DNA of 64,000 nt from RHKX01 sp046330415 (GTDB lineage Bacteria; Actinomycetota; Thermoleophilia; Solirubrobacterales; 70-9), in NCBI GenBank assembly GCA_046330415.1, contig JAXLSW010000024.1, positions 1 to 64,000 of the forward strand. Direction: 5' to 3'. The notes beneath the pieces were generated by a model. That model had not been told where the DNA came from. It saw only the letters and a program-made list of their open reading frames with translations, and did no database searches. Numbering within the stretch: position 1 is the stretch's first letter; each line of letters opens with the position of its first letter. Shown piece after piece: positions 16,662-24,595 of the stretch. Both the position numbers and the translations under genes were made by a program.

Positions 16662-16773
16662 TCCCGCTCGGGATCATTCCCACCTGAAGCACTGCGACGC
16701 TGGGCGGATTGTCCCGCTCGGGATAAATCGGCTTGAAGTTTGCACGCCGGTCGGTCTATTGTCCCGAGCGGGA
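16662..16773 (+). promoter_or_regulatory. HipB operator array, three palindromes at exact 50-bp spacing
   Basis: TCCCGCTCGGGA at 16662-16673, TCCCGCTCGGGA at 16712-16723 and TCCCGAGCGGGA at 16762-16773. The third ends 2 bp before the hipB ATG. The 50-bp unit itself is a diverged tandem repeat (TTnTCCCGCTCGGGATnAAT...TGAAG). A promoter TTGAAG (16733-16738), 16-bp spacer, TCTATT (16755-16760) lies between the last two sites. HipB proteins classically repress hipBA by binding several such palindromes and looping or bending DNA. Confidence 0.75.
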
Positions 16774-16775
16774 AA

Positions 16776-16997
16776 ATGACTCGTTCAGATCCGATCACAG
16801 ATCCGGTGGCCCTTGGTCGTCTCATCAGGGCCCGGCGGCTCGATGCCGGGCTCACGCAGGGTGAGCTCGCGGATGCCGCCGGCACTTCGTTGCGGCTCGT
16901 GTCCGAGGTCGAGCGAGGGAAGGCGAACGCCAGGCTCGAGAGCGTGCTCAAGCTGCTGCGAGAGCTCGGCCTGGAGATCCGGCTGGAGTCGCGATGA
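16776..16997 (+). CDS. hipB: HipB-like XRE antitoxin
   Basis: The 73-aa protein is a single HTH (LGRLIRARRLDAGLTQGELA, then SLRLVSEVERGKAN). ATG 16776 is chosen because it sits just behind the third operator and before the HTH; the in-frame start at 16740 would lie inside the promoter. It overlaps hipA by an ATGA. HipB neutralises HipA and represses the operon. Confidence 0.85.
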   Translation: MTRSDPITDPVALGRLIRARRLDAGLTQGELADAAGTSLRLVSEVERGKANARLESVLKLLRELGLEIRLESR

Positions 16998-18274
16998 GCG
17001 CGCTTGACGTGCACCTTCATGACAGGCGGCTCGGCACGCTCGAGCGGATCGAGGGAGGCCGCCTGCGGTTCACCTACGACGGGGGCGTTGAGGCCGACAT
17101 GCGCCCGCCGCTGTCGCTGTCGTTGCCGGTCAGGACCGAGGCGTACGAGGACGCGGAGTGCCGAGGCTACTTCTCCGGGCTGCTGCCGGAAGGGGGGTTC
17201 CTGCGTGGCGTCGCGAGGGCATTCGGCGTGTCGGCTTCTAATGCGTTCTCGGTGCTCGACGCGATCGGGGGCGAGTGCGCTGGTGCCGTCTCCCTGTCGC
17301 CGTCGGGAGCTGAGAGGCCGGCTGCCGGTGGTCCGAGGTGGCTCGACCCGCCGGAGCTCTACGAGGTCTTGGCGCAGACGCCCGAGAGGATCATGGCGAC
17401 CGGCATCGACGGCGAGGGCCTGCGTCTGTCCCTGGCTGGCGCCCAGGAGAAGTTGCCGGTCATGTTCGAGGGAGGCCGGGTGGGGGTCACCGGTGGCGAT
17501 CCGCCGAGTACGCACATCGTCAAGCTGCCGATCCCCGGTTATCAAGACACCGTCGCCAACGAGAACTACTGCCTTGCGCTCGCTGCGGCGAGTGGCTTGA
17601 CGGTTGCCGAGTCCGATGCGCGGTCCTCAGGCGCTTCTGACGCCTCTGACGAAGCCGACGATTCCATCCCGTTCCTCCTAGTTACCCGCTACGACCGCGT
17701 GGAAGGCCCGGTGCGGCGGCTCCACCAGGAGGACCTATGCCAGGCGCTCGGCCGTCCTCCCGAGGTCAAGTACGAGGCCGAGGGTGGTCCTTCGGTCCGG
17801 GACTGCGCCGACCTGATGACCCGGCACTCGGCGATTCCGGCGCGCGACCGGCTCGCGTTCTGCGACGCGCTGCTGTTCAACCTCGTGATCGGCAATCACG
17901 ACGCCCACTCCAAGAACTACTCGCTGCTTCTCGAAGGTCCTGACACGCCGCGGCTCGCCTCCCTCTACGACCTGCTCTCAACCGCGATCTACCCCAATCT
18001 CTCCCGAAAGCTCGCGATGCGTTACGGAGGGGAGGACCGGCCCGGGTACATAGAGCGCCGACATCTCGATCGCCTTGCGCAGGATCTGGGGATGCGGGGG
18101 CCCGCACTGGCGCGACGGGCGGCCGCCTTGGCGGATCGTGTGGAGGCGGGCGTACCACTGGCCGATGAGCGGGCGGCTGCCCATTTCCGGGACCCGGAGA
18201 TCCTCGCCAAGATCAAGGATCGCGTCGAGGCGGGGCTGAAGATCCTCCGAAGGGCGACGGTCTCGCCGAACTGA
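16994..18274 (+). CDS. hipA: HipA-like serine/threonine kinase toxin
   Basis: The 426-aa protein has the HipA N-terminal subdomain (GYFSGLLPEG, SVLDAIGGECAGAVSL), the LSLAGAQEKLPV signature, the STHIVKLPI nucleotide strand and the catalytic loop LVIGNHDAHSKNYSLL with SLYDLLS as the metal-binding Asp. HipA kinases phosphorylate aminoacyl-tRNA synthetases (GltX in E. coli) and cause growth arrest. Length and motifs are complete, so it should be active. It is coupled to hipB upstream. Confidence 0.9.
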   Translation: MSALDVHLHDRRLGTLERIEGGRLRFTYDGGVEADMRPPLSLSLPVRTEAYEDAECRGYFSGLLPEGGFLRGVARAFGVSASNAFSVLDAIGGECAGAVSLSPSGAERPAAGGPRWLDPPELYEVLAQTPERIMATGIDGEGLRLSLAGAQEKLPVMFEGGRVGVTGGDPPSTHIVKLPIPGYQDTVANENYCLALAAASGLTVAESDARSSGASDASDEADDSIPFLLVTRYDRVEGPVRRLHQEDLCQALGRPPEVKYEAEGGPSVRDCADLMTRHSAIPARDRLAFCDALLFNLVIGNHDAHSKNYSLLLEGPDTPRLASLYDLLSTAIYPNLSRKLAMRYGGEDRPGYIERRHLDRLAQDLGMRGPALARRAAALADRVEAGVPLADERAAAHFRDPEILAKIKDRVEAGLKILRRATVSPN

Positions 18275-18324
18275 TCGGCGCGGCCGTCGAGGCGCGACTT
18301 ATTGCTGGTTCGGCACAGATTCGG

Positions 18325-18356
18325 CACATGTGGGTCTTGATCGGTCACATGTGGGT
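18325..18356 (+). promoter_or_regulatory. Direct repeat CACATGTGGGT with 21-bp period
   Basis: CACATGTGGGT at 18325-18335 and 18346-18356, two helical turns apart; each contains the palindrome CACATGTG. It lies 16-47 bp before the AbiEi-like gene. A further TTCGGCACA duplication precedes it. This looks like a two-site operator. Confidence 0.5.
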
Positions 18357-18371
18357 GGGCAGGGTGGGGGC

Positions 18372-18701
18372 ATGTCTGATCACGAGCCGATTCACGTCAC
18401 CGTCCCTGGCAGCCCCGACGATCCTCGCGTGCCCAAGAGCATGCCCGGCGTCGTCGTCCACCACGTCCCTGAGTTGCACCCTGACGACGTCTGCATCTTC
18501 CGTGGGATCCGTATGACGACCCCATCGCGAACCCTCATCGACCTCGCCGAGGTGATGGACAAGGAGGAGTTGCGCGGGTGTTTCGCCCGCGCCGAGGAGC
18601 AGGGGCTCCTCGATCCAGAGCAGCTGGCAGCCGCACGGGCTCGGGTGGAGTGGAGGCCGTCCCTGGCGATGCTCGACGAGGTGATCGCCGAGTTCGCTTG
18701 A
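18372..18701 (+). CDS. AbiEi-like antitoxin fragment, 109 aa
   Basis: The core VHHVPELHPDDVCIFRGIRM then TTPSRTLIDLAEVMDKEELR is the C-terminal signature of AbiEi/type IV antitoxin-like proteins (the TTPxRTLxDLA motif). The N-terminal wHTH of full-length members is missing. It could be a free-standing short family, common in actinobacteria, or a relic. ATG 18372 follows a repeat operator. No toxin gene is directly downstream; the nearest nucleotidyltransferase starts 700 bp further on. Confidence 0.6.
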   Translation: MSDHEPIHVTVPGSPDDPRVPKSMPGVVVHHVPELHPDDVCIFRGIRMTTPSRTLIDLAEVMDKEELRGCFARAEEQGLLDPEQLAAARARVEWRPSLAMLDEVIAEFA

Positions 18702-18721
18702 TGCACCGAGGGATGGACCGC

Positions 18722-19339
18722 CTACGCCGCCGAGCGGCCTCGCTTCATCCACCAGGCGACCCCGATGCCGGCCGCGAGCACGACGGCGCCGAGGACCACC
18801 TTCCCGGTCGGGCCGACGATGTGGTCGACGCGGTCGTAGTTGCTGCCGAGGGCCCAGCCCGCGCCGATCAGGGCGGCGTTCCAGATGGCGGAGCCGGCGG
18901 CGGTGAGGAGGGCGAAGCGCCCGACCGGCATCTCCGAGAGTCCGGCTGGGATGGAGACGATGCTGCGCAGGCCGGGGATCATGCGGCCGCCGAAGACGAA
19001 CCAGGCCCCCCAGCGGTCGAACCACTCGTCGGCACGGTCCATGTCGGCATCGCTGATCCGCAGGACGCCGCCGTAGCGGAGGAGCAGGGGCCGACCGCCG
19101 CCGCGGCCGATTGCGTAGATGATCAGGGCGCCGAGGACCGATCCGATCGTCGCCGCGAGGACCGCCAGCGGGTAGTTGAAGTGCCCGGTTCCGACGTAGA
19201 AGCCGGCGGCCGGGAGGATCAGCTCGGAGGGGATCGGCGGGACGAGGTTCTCGAGCAGGATCAGCGCGGCCAGCCCGGGGTATCCCGCGTTCTCGACGCT
19301 GTCGCGGGCCCAGTCGCTCACGGAGGCCGTCAGGATCAT
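18722..19339 (-). CDS. DedA-family membrane protein
   Basis: About 205 aa with 4-5 hydrophobic segments. It has the DedA/SNARE-associated signatures LENLVPPIPSELILPAAGF and FGGRMIPGLRSIVSIPAG, the latter with the conserved Arg. DedA proteins act in undecaprenyl-phosphate or phospholipid translocation and envelope homeostasis. ATG 19339 is preferred over 19372, whose extra residues are Arg/Cys-rich and lie over a divergent promoter. Confidence 0.85.
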   Translation of the reverse strand: MILTASVSDWARDSVENAGYPGLAALILLENLVPPIPSELILPAAGFYVGTGHFNYPLAVLAATIGSVLGALIIYAIGRGGGRPLLLRYGGVLRISDADMDRADEWFDRWGAWFVFGGRMIPGLRSIVSIPAGLSEMPVGRFALLTAAGSAIWNAALIGAGWALGSNYDRVDHIVGPTGKVVLGAVVLAAGIGVAWWMKRGRSAA

Positions 19340-19374
19340 GCGCGCGGACGGTACACATCGAGCGAGGCGCATGA

Positions 19375-19392
19375 GTTATCGTATCTGATAAC
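19375..19392 (+). promoter_or_regulatory. Operator GTTATC-N6-GATAAC over a leaderless start
   Basis: GTTATC (19375-19380) and GATAAC (19387-19392) are perfect arms. GATAAC is also a plausible -10 element 8 nt before the ATG at 19401, which lacks a Shine-Dalgarno. Binding here would block both transcription and the start site, as expected for autorepression by the HTH partner. Confidence 0.6.
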
Positions 19393-19400
19393 GCCAACAC

Positions 19401-20132
19401 ATGCCCGAGCCCGCCCAACCCGATCCCTCCAGCGCCAGCCGTGAACTGAGCGCCGTGCTCCGTTCAGCAGCCCGCTCGCAGCAGCTCGTGCCGGACGCCG
19501 TGCTCGTCGGTGGCTCTGCGCCGGCGCTCTATGCGGGACACCGAGACTCGTTCGATTACGACCATGTCGTCGCGGACCTTCGCGATCGCTTCGACGTGGT
19601 TCTCGAAGCGATCGAGTCCGAAGGGGATTGGGTCACCAATCGCGTCGTGCCCGGGGAGCTCATCCTCGGACAGCTCGGCGACATCGAGGCGGGGGTGCGC
19701 CAGATGATCCGGCGGCGGCCGCTTGAGACCGTCGACGTCGAGATCGAAGGGGCGGGGATCCTCCGGGTTCCAACCGCCGAAGAGGCGTTGCGCATCAAGG
19801 CGTTCCTGATCGTTCGCCGCAACCAGACCCGCGATTACCTCGACACCGCTGCGCTGGCTCACCGCTACGGCCTTCATGGCTCCGCGCGGGTGCTGGCCGA
19901 CATCGACGCCTACTACGGGGACCAGCATGTCGACACGGCGCCTGAGGATCTCGGCGTTGCCTCCCAGCTCGTGCGCCAGCTCGCGGATCCGCGCCCGGCT
20001 GATCCGTCCGTAACGAAGGAGCTCGACTCCTACCGCAACCTCTCCGGCGAGTGGACCGATTGGAAGCACGTGCGCGAGGCGTGCGCAGATCTCGCGGAAG
20101 CCATCCTGGACACCGGGGGCGAGACGACGTGA
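19401..20132 (+). CDS. Nucleotidyltransferase-fold protein, putative AbiEii-like toxin
   Basis: The 243-aa protein has the NTase signature LVGGSAPALYAGHRDSFDYD (GGS plus D-x-D-like pair) and the ARG-rich IKAFLIVRRNQTRDYLDTAAL helix seen in AbiEii/MNT-like proteins. It overlaps the HTH gene downstream by 4 nt (GTGA). NTase-HTH pairs act as toxin-antitoxin modules, modifying tRNA or the antitoxin by adding nucleotides. The toxin role here is inference. Confidence 0.72.
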   Translation: MPEPAQPDPSSASRELSAVLRSAARSQQLVPDAVLVGGSAPALYAGHRDSFDYDHVVADLRDRFDVVLEAIESEGDWVTNRVVPGELILGQLGDIEAGVRQMIRRRPLETVDVEIEGAGILRVPTAEEALRIKAFLIVRRNQTRDYLDTAALAHRYGLHGSARVLADIDAYYGDQHVDTAPEDLGVASQLVRQLADPRPADPSVTKELDSYRNLSGEWTDWKHVREACADLAEAILDTGGETT

Positions 20133-20572
20133 GCCTGGCCTTTCGCAATCTCGGCATCGGACCGCAGCGTCCCGTCTCCGAGTGGCCGACGGAGGGAGTC
20201 CAAGCTGCGCTCGAGCGTGGAGGACTGCCGGAATGGCGGCGTTTGGCCATCGCGATTCGGGCGGATCCGTGGGGCCGGACCGCACGGCAGGTCGAGGAGG
20301 TGCTCGGGCACTCCCGCCCTTATGGCGTAGCGCCACTCATGGAGCACGCGCTCGCCGCCGCCCGCGATGCGGCGGAGCTTGTCGAGCGCGACGCCGTGGC
20401 ATCAGAGCTCAAGGAGCTCGTCGCTCGGGCGGGCACCACCCAAGCTGAGTTCGCACGCCGCCTCGGGACCTCGCCGCCTCGCCTCTCGAGCTACGTCAAC
20501 GGCGCGGTGGTGCCGGCGGCGACGCTGATGGTGCGGGCGCGCACCGTCGCCGCACGCTCCACCGGCGGCTGA
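20129..20572 (+). CDS. HTH partner of the nucleotidyltransferase, putative antitoxin
   Basis: The 147-aa protein starts at GTG 20129, overlapping the NTase stop. The C-terminal part is an XRE HTH (GTTQAEFARRLGTSPPRLSS then YVNG); the N-terminal half is an unrecognised helical domain. It probably binds the GTTATC-N6-GATAAC operator upstream of the pair. Confidence 0.72.
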   Translation: MSLAFRNLGIGPQRPVSEWPTEGVQAALERGGLPEWRRLAIAIRADPWGRTARQVEEVLGHSRPYGVAPLMEHALAAARDAAELVERDAVASELKELVARAGTTQAEFARRLGTSPPRLSSYVNGAVVPAATLMVRARTVAARSTGG

Positions 20573-20578
20573 GCCGGA

Positions 20579-21454
20579 CTACGCCTTCGCCTCGGCCTCC
20601 GCCGCCCGCACCGGCGCCGGGGTGAGCGCCGCGGCGCCGATCACCAGCACGAAGGCGAGTACGCGGGCGATACGGCCGAGGGCGTCGTCGGGAACCGGGT
20701 CGCCGAAGACGATCGGCCCGGCGGCGATCGTCAGCGCGTTGGCGGCGACGGTCGTCATCGCGATCACGGGGACGGCCTTTCCGGTCTGCAGGCTCTTGGC
20801 CGAGACCGTCAGCCCGACGAACGAGGCGACGATGATGACGAGCACGAGGGGGTGGACGAACACGGTCACGACGTTCTCGCCGAAGGTGCTCGTCTGCGCC
20901 TTGATCGCCGTGTCGGAGACGGCCCAGAAGAGCCCGGCGGAGGCTCCCAGAGCGACACCCATGTGCTTGGACCCGTTCCCGGCGAAGCCGACGGCGATCG
21001 CGAGCGCAGCTACCGCTGCCAGGAACGTCCACAGGGTCTCGGCGTCGTAGTCGGAGTGCGCACCGCCGCCGGAGCCCTCGATCGTGGCGGCGAGGAAGGC
21101 GAGGCCGAGCGCGGCGAGGCCGACGCCTATCCACTCCCGGCGCGTCACCGAGTGGGCGAAGAGGCGGTCGGCGACGACCGTCAGCAGGACGAGCCCGCCG
21201 GCGATCACCGCCTGCACGATCGAGATCGGCGCCAGCGCCAGCGCCGCCACGTGGAACCCCCAGGATCCGATCGCGATGAGGATCCCGGTCACGTACCAGC
21301 GGTTCTTGAACAGCGCGAGCGAGGTCCGCACCGGGCGCCGCCACTCCACCTCGGGCGACTGAACCGCGCCGCGGTGCTTGTAGAGGAAGCCGACGACGGC
21401 GAAGAACGCGGTCGCGACCGACATCAGGATCCCGATCTGAACGGAGAGGCTCAT
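20579..21454 (-). CDS. DMT/EamA-like transporter, ten TM segments
   Basis: The 291-aa protein consists of repeated hydrophobic helices: IGILMSVATAFFAVVGFLY, then the ALAPISIVQAVIAGGLVLLT and GIGLAALGLAFLA-like stretches. It resembles the DMT superfamily (EamA-like or NIPA-like). Substrate unknown. It is convergent with the HTH gene, 6 bp apart. Confidence 0.75.
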   Translation of the reverse strand: MSLSVQIGILMSVATAFFAVVGFLYKHRGAVQSPEVEWRRPVRTSLALFKNRWYVTGILIAIGSWGFHVAALALAPISIVQAVIAGGLVLLTVVADRLFAHSVTRREWIGVGLAALGLAFLAATIEGSGGGAHSDYDAETLWTFLAAVAALAIAVGFAGNGSKHMGVALGASAGLFWAVSDTAIKAQTSTFGENVVTVFVHPLVLVIIVASFVGLTVSAKSLQTGKAVPVIAMTTVAANALTIAAGPIVFGDPVPDDALGRIARVLAFVLVIGAAALTPAPVRAAEAEAKA

Positions 21455-21500
21455 CGGAAGCGGGGCAGGGTAGCGGGCGGGACCCGGTCTGCGGCGCGTC

Positions 21501-21593
21501 CCGTGGTCCTAGGCGGACCACGGCGTGCGTCGCGGGGGACGTGCGAGGCGGGGGCGGGTCTGCGATGCGTTCCGTGGTCCTAGGCGGACCACG
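21501..21593. repeat. Duplicated hairpin CGTGGTCC-TAGGC-GGACCACG
   Basis: Stem CCGTGGTCC (21501-21509) with GGACCACGG (21515-21523), and again CGTGGTCC (21573-21580) with GGACCACG (21586-21593); both have loop TAGGC. Flanking GGTCTGCG and CGTCGCGGG are also duplicated, giving a tandem unit of about 70 bp, and GGCAGGGTAGCGGGCGG flanks the block on both sides. It fills the 211-bp gap between the DMT gene and the 104-aa gene. Confidence 0.7.
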
Positions 21594-21665
21594 CAGGGCG
21601 TCGCGGGAGCCGCGCGAAGGGGCAGGGTAGCGGGCGGCGAAGCCGCGCCCGGTCGATCGGCGTCT

Positions 21666-21980
21666 CTAGGCGACGGTGTCGGGGGGCGTGGGCCCCCCGC
21701 CGCCCAGCGAGTCCGGCGGCGGCTCTGGGGTACCCGGCGCGTCCGGTCGCGCCTCGGCGAGGCCGCGCTCGGCCTCGTCGTCGAGGCGGATCGCGCGGAT
21801 CGCGTGCTCGTCGGGAAGCTTGTCGAGGACCTCGCGAATCACCTGATGGACCTCGTGATCCTCGTGACCGAAGTCGTCGAGAAGCGAGTGCAGCGCGGTA
21901 TGGGTGATCTTGAGCTGCGCCGGGGTCAGCTCGAGGTGGTACTTGAACGGGCTCGGCCCGGTGCCGCCTTCTTCGCTCAT
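21666..21980 (-). CDS. Conserved-looking hypothetical protein, 104 aa
   Basis: The N-terminal ~75 residues form an ordered charged domain (FKYHLELTPAQLKITHTALH then LLDDFGHEDHEVHQVIREVL), followed by a Pro/Gly tail. No signal or TM. No family recognised. The starting ATG lies 37 bp downstream of the WS/DGAT stop on the same strand, so it may be the second gene of that unit. Confidence 0.65.
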   Translation of the reverse strand: MSEEGGTGPSPFKYHLELTPAQLKITHTALHSLLDDFGHEDHEVHQVIREVLDKLPDEHAIRAIRLDDEAERGLAEARPDAPGTPEPPPDSLGGGGPTPPDTVA

Positions 21981-22017
21981 CGTCTAGATCGTGCCTGATC
22001 CGGCGGCGCGATGCACC

Positions 22018-23481
22018 TCAGGTCGGCTTCGAGGCCGCGCGCCGGCCGTTGACCCGCTTGGTGGTTGTGCCCTTCGCCGACTTCTCCGAAGCCTTCGCAG
22101 CCTCCAGCAGCTGCTTGATCTCCGCCTCGATGCCCTCCGCGACCAGCGTCACGTCCTCCATCGCGTCGTAGTCGCCGAGCAGGCCGAAGTCGATCTTCCC
22201 GTTGTAGGACATGATCGCGATCGCCAGCGCGTGGTTCTCGGGCAGGAACGCGACCGGGAAGATGTCGAGCAGCTCCCGGCCGAGCACGTAGAGAGGGAAC
22301 TGCGGGCCCGGGACGTTGGTGACGATCAGGTTGAACAGGCGGGTGGAGAAGTTGATCCGCGAGGCCTGCGCGAGCAGGGTCGGCGGCGCGAAGTCGTTGA
22401 AGCGCGTGATCATCTCCGCGCCGAGTGCCTTCTTCGAAGACTTGACGTCGTCCATCGCCTCCCGCACAGTCCGCAGGCGCGCGACCGGATCCTCGACGTA
22501 GACGGGCAGCGGCCCGCGCACGGCCGCGATCTGGTTGCCGAGCTCGCCGTGCTGATCCTCGGCCCGGATCGAGACCGGCACCAGCGCCCGCAGCTCCAGC
22601 CCCTCGGTCCGCACGCCGCGGGCGCGCAGCCACCGGCGCATCGCGCCGGCGACCGTGGTCAGGACGACGTCGTTGACGGTGCCGCCGAGCTCTCCCTTGA
22701 TCCGCTTCAGATCGGCGAGGTCGCCGCGGACCCAGACGAAGCGCCGGTGCGGACCGATCGGGACGTTGAGAGGCATGTCGGGGGCGGGGTTCGCGAACTC
22801 CCAGGCGACCTCCCCGAGCCCCTCGGCCGCTTGCTGGACGCTGCGCAGCGTCGAGTTCGGTGAGCCGGCGACACCCGCCGCCCTGCGCACCACACCCAGC
22901 GGCGCTCGCGCGGCGCTGCCGAGCCCGCGCGCGGCGAGGGCCGCCCCGGACGGCTCCGGGCGCGGAATCCACTCGCGGGGTGGGCCGGTCGTCTCGGGCA
23001 CGGGCTTGACGTCGAAGAGGACCGTCGCGATGTCCACGCCGGAGACGCCGTCGACCAGGGCGTGGTGGGTCTTGGAGATCAGCGCGAAGCGCTTCTTGCG
23101 CAGGCCCTCGACCAGCCACAGCTCCCACAGCGGCTTGGTCCTGTCGAGCTGCTGGGAGAAGACGCGAGCGCCCATCCGCCGCAGCTCGTCCTCGCCGCCC
23201 GGGGCGGGGAGGGCCGAATGGCGGACGTGGTAGCCGAGGTTGAACTGCGGGTCGTCGACCCAGAAAGGCCGGCCGGTCTCGACCGGCGGGAAGGCGAGCT
23301 TCTGCCGGTATCGAGGAACCAGGTGCAGGCGGCTCTCGATGTGGGCGAGCAGGTCGTCGTAGGCCGGCGGCGGCCCCTCGAAGATCGTGATGGCGCCGAC
23401 GTGCATGTGGCTCGTCCCGGATTCGTTCGCGAGGAACGAGGCGTCGATCGCCGAGAGCCGGTCCATGTGTCCCTGTGCCAT
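22018..23481 (-). CDS. Wax ester synthase/diacylglycerol acyltransferase (WS/DGAT)
   Basis: The 487-aa protein has the active-site HHALVDG at residues 139-145 (HHxxxDG) and the family landmarks LSAIDASFLANE, PLWELWLVEGL, NDVVLTTVAGAMRRWL and NVPGPQFPLYVLG. It esterifies acyl-CoA with diacylglycerol or fatty alcohols for storage lipid. Length matches actinobacterial Tgs enzymes. The C-terminal Lys/Arg tail may contact membrane. Confidence 0.93.
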   Translation of the reverse strand: MAQGHMDRLSAIDASFLANESGTSHMHVGAITIFEGPPPAYDDLLAHIESRLHLVPRYRQKLAFPPVETGRPFWVDDPQFNLGYHVRHSALPAPGGEDELRRMGARVFSQQLDRTKPLWELWLVEGLRKKRFALISKTHHALVDGVSGVDIATVLFDVKPVPETTGPPREWIPRPEPSGAALAARGLGSAARAPLGVVRRAAGVAGSPNSTLRSVQQAAEGLGEVAWEFANPAPDMPLNVPIGPHRRFVWVRGDLADLKRIKGELGGTVNDVVLTTVAGAMRRWLRARGVRTEGLELRALVPVSIRAEDQHGELGNQIAAVRGPLPVYVEDPVARLRTVREAMDDVKSSKKALGAEMITRFNDFAPPTLLAQASRINFSTRLFNLIVTNVPGPQFPLYVLGRELLDIFPVAFLPENHALAIAIMSYNGKIDFGLLGDYDAMEDVTLVAEGIEAEIKQLLEAAKASEKSAKGTTTKRVNGRRAASKPT

Positions 23482-23562
23482 GGGCTGAACCTATCGCCCC
23501 GGCCCGCGCCGCGCCACCGGATCGGTCCCCCGGCGGCCGCTCGCCGGGATAGTCTCGCGGCG

Positions 23563-24579
23563 ATGGATGCAGACGCCATGAGCACCGACAGCACCGACGA
23601 CGAGCGCGCATCGGTGGCCGCCCGGCTGGCCGGGGCGACGGGGCTCGAGCGCGCCGTCGCCGGGGCGGTCGAGGAGGCGATCGTCCGCACCGTCCAAAGC
23701 GACGCGGTGATCCAGGCGATCGAGCGGATCGTCGAGGACGGGCGGCTGCAGCAGGCCATTCAGCAGTCGATCGACCCCGACAGGATCGAGGTGATCGTCC
23801 GCGAGGCGATCGAGAGCGAGGTCTCCGATCGCATCTGGATCGAGATCCTCGCCAGCAACAAGGCGCAGATGCTCGTCGAGCGGGTCGCCGAGGCCCCCGA
23901 GGTCCGGGCTGCGATCGCGCAGCAGGGCTTCGGCCTCGTCTCCGACATCGGCCGCCAGGTGAGCCGCATCACCGAGGCCCTCGACGACGTCCTCGAGCGC
24001 GTCGTGCACCGGATCTTCCGGCTCGGCAGCCCCGAGCAGGAGACCAACCAGGCCGGGCTCGTGACCCGCGGCGTCGCCTTCGCCATCGACGTAGGGCTCT
24101 ACCTCGGCTTCATCTCGATCGTCTCCGGCCTTCTCTCCTCGATGTTTACAGCCATCGTCGGCAGCGATGACGGCGTCTCGCTCGGCGCGATCGCAGGGCT
24201 GACGACCTTCGGGTTGCTGTTCGGCGGCGCGGCGTTCGTGACGTTGTGGACGCTGGTGGGTCAGACGCCCGGGATGCGGTTCCTCGGGATCAGGCTGCAG
24301 CACGACGGCTCCAACGAGATTGGGTTCAAACGCTCGCTCAAGCGCGCGCTCGCGTTACCGATCGCCCTGCTGCCGGCCGGCCTCGGGCTCTTCTGGATTC
24401 TCGTCTCGCCACGCCGCCACTCGTGGCTCGACTCGATCGCCGGCACCGAGGTGATCTACGACGAGACGTCGGCACCGTGGTCGATCAAGCCCCGCGAATG
24501 GGTCAACGATCCGGCGCGGGGACGGCGATCCGACGGCGATCCCGAGGCGCCCGCCCAATCGCCTGTCGAGCGGGCCTGA
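23563..24579 (+). CDS. RDD-family membrane protein
   Basis: The 338-aa protein has a long cytoplasmic helical N-terminus (residues 1-165) and a C-terminal RDD domain with the expected order: LVTRGVAFAIDVGLYLGFIS, a loop, then GQTPGMRFLGIRL and the SLKRALALPIALLPAGLG helix ending in HSWLDSIAGTEVIY. Function of RDD proteins is mostly unknown. ATG 23563 has TAGTCT (23550-23555) 7 nt upstream; the much longer upstream reading frame is antisense to WS/DGAT and rejected. Confidence 0.85.
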   Translation: MDADAMSTDSTDDERASVAARLAGATGLERAVAGAVEEAIVRTVQSDAVIQAIERIVEDGRLQQAIQQSIDPDRIEVIVREAIESEVSDRIWIEILASNKAQMLVERVAEAPEVRAAIAQQGFGLVSDIGRQVSRITEALDDVLERVVHRIFRLGSPEQETNQAGLVTRGVAFAIDVGLYLGFISIVSGLLSSMFTAIVGSDDGVSLGAIAGLTTFGLLFGGAAFVTLWTLVGQTPGMRFLGIRLQHDGSNEIGFKRSLKRALALPIALLPAGLGLFWILVSPRRHSWLDSIAGTEVIYDETSAPWSIKPREWVNDPARGRRSDGDPEAPAQSPVERA

Positions 24580-24595
24580 TCTCTACCCTGTGGGC

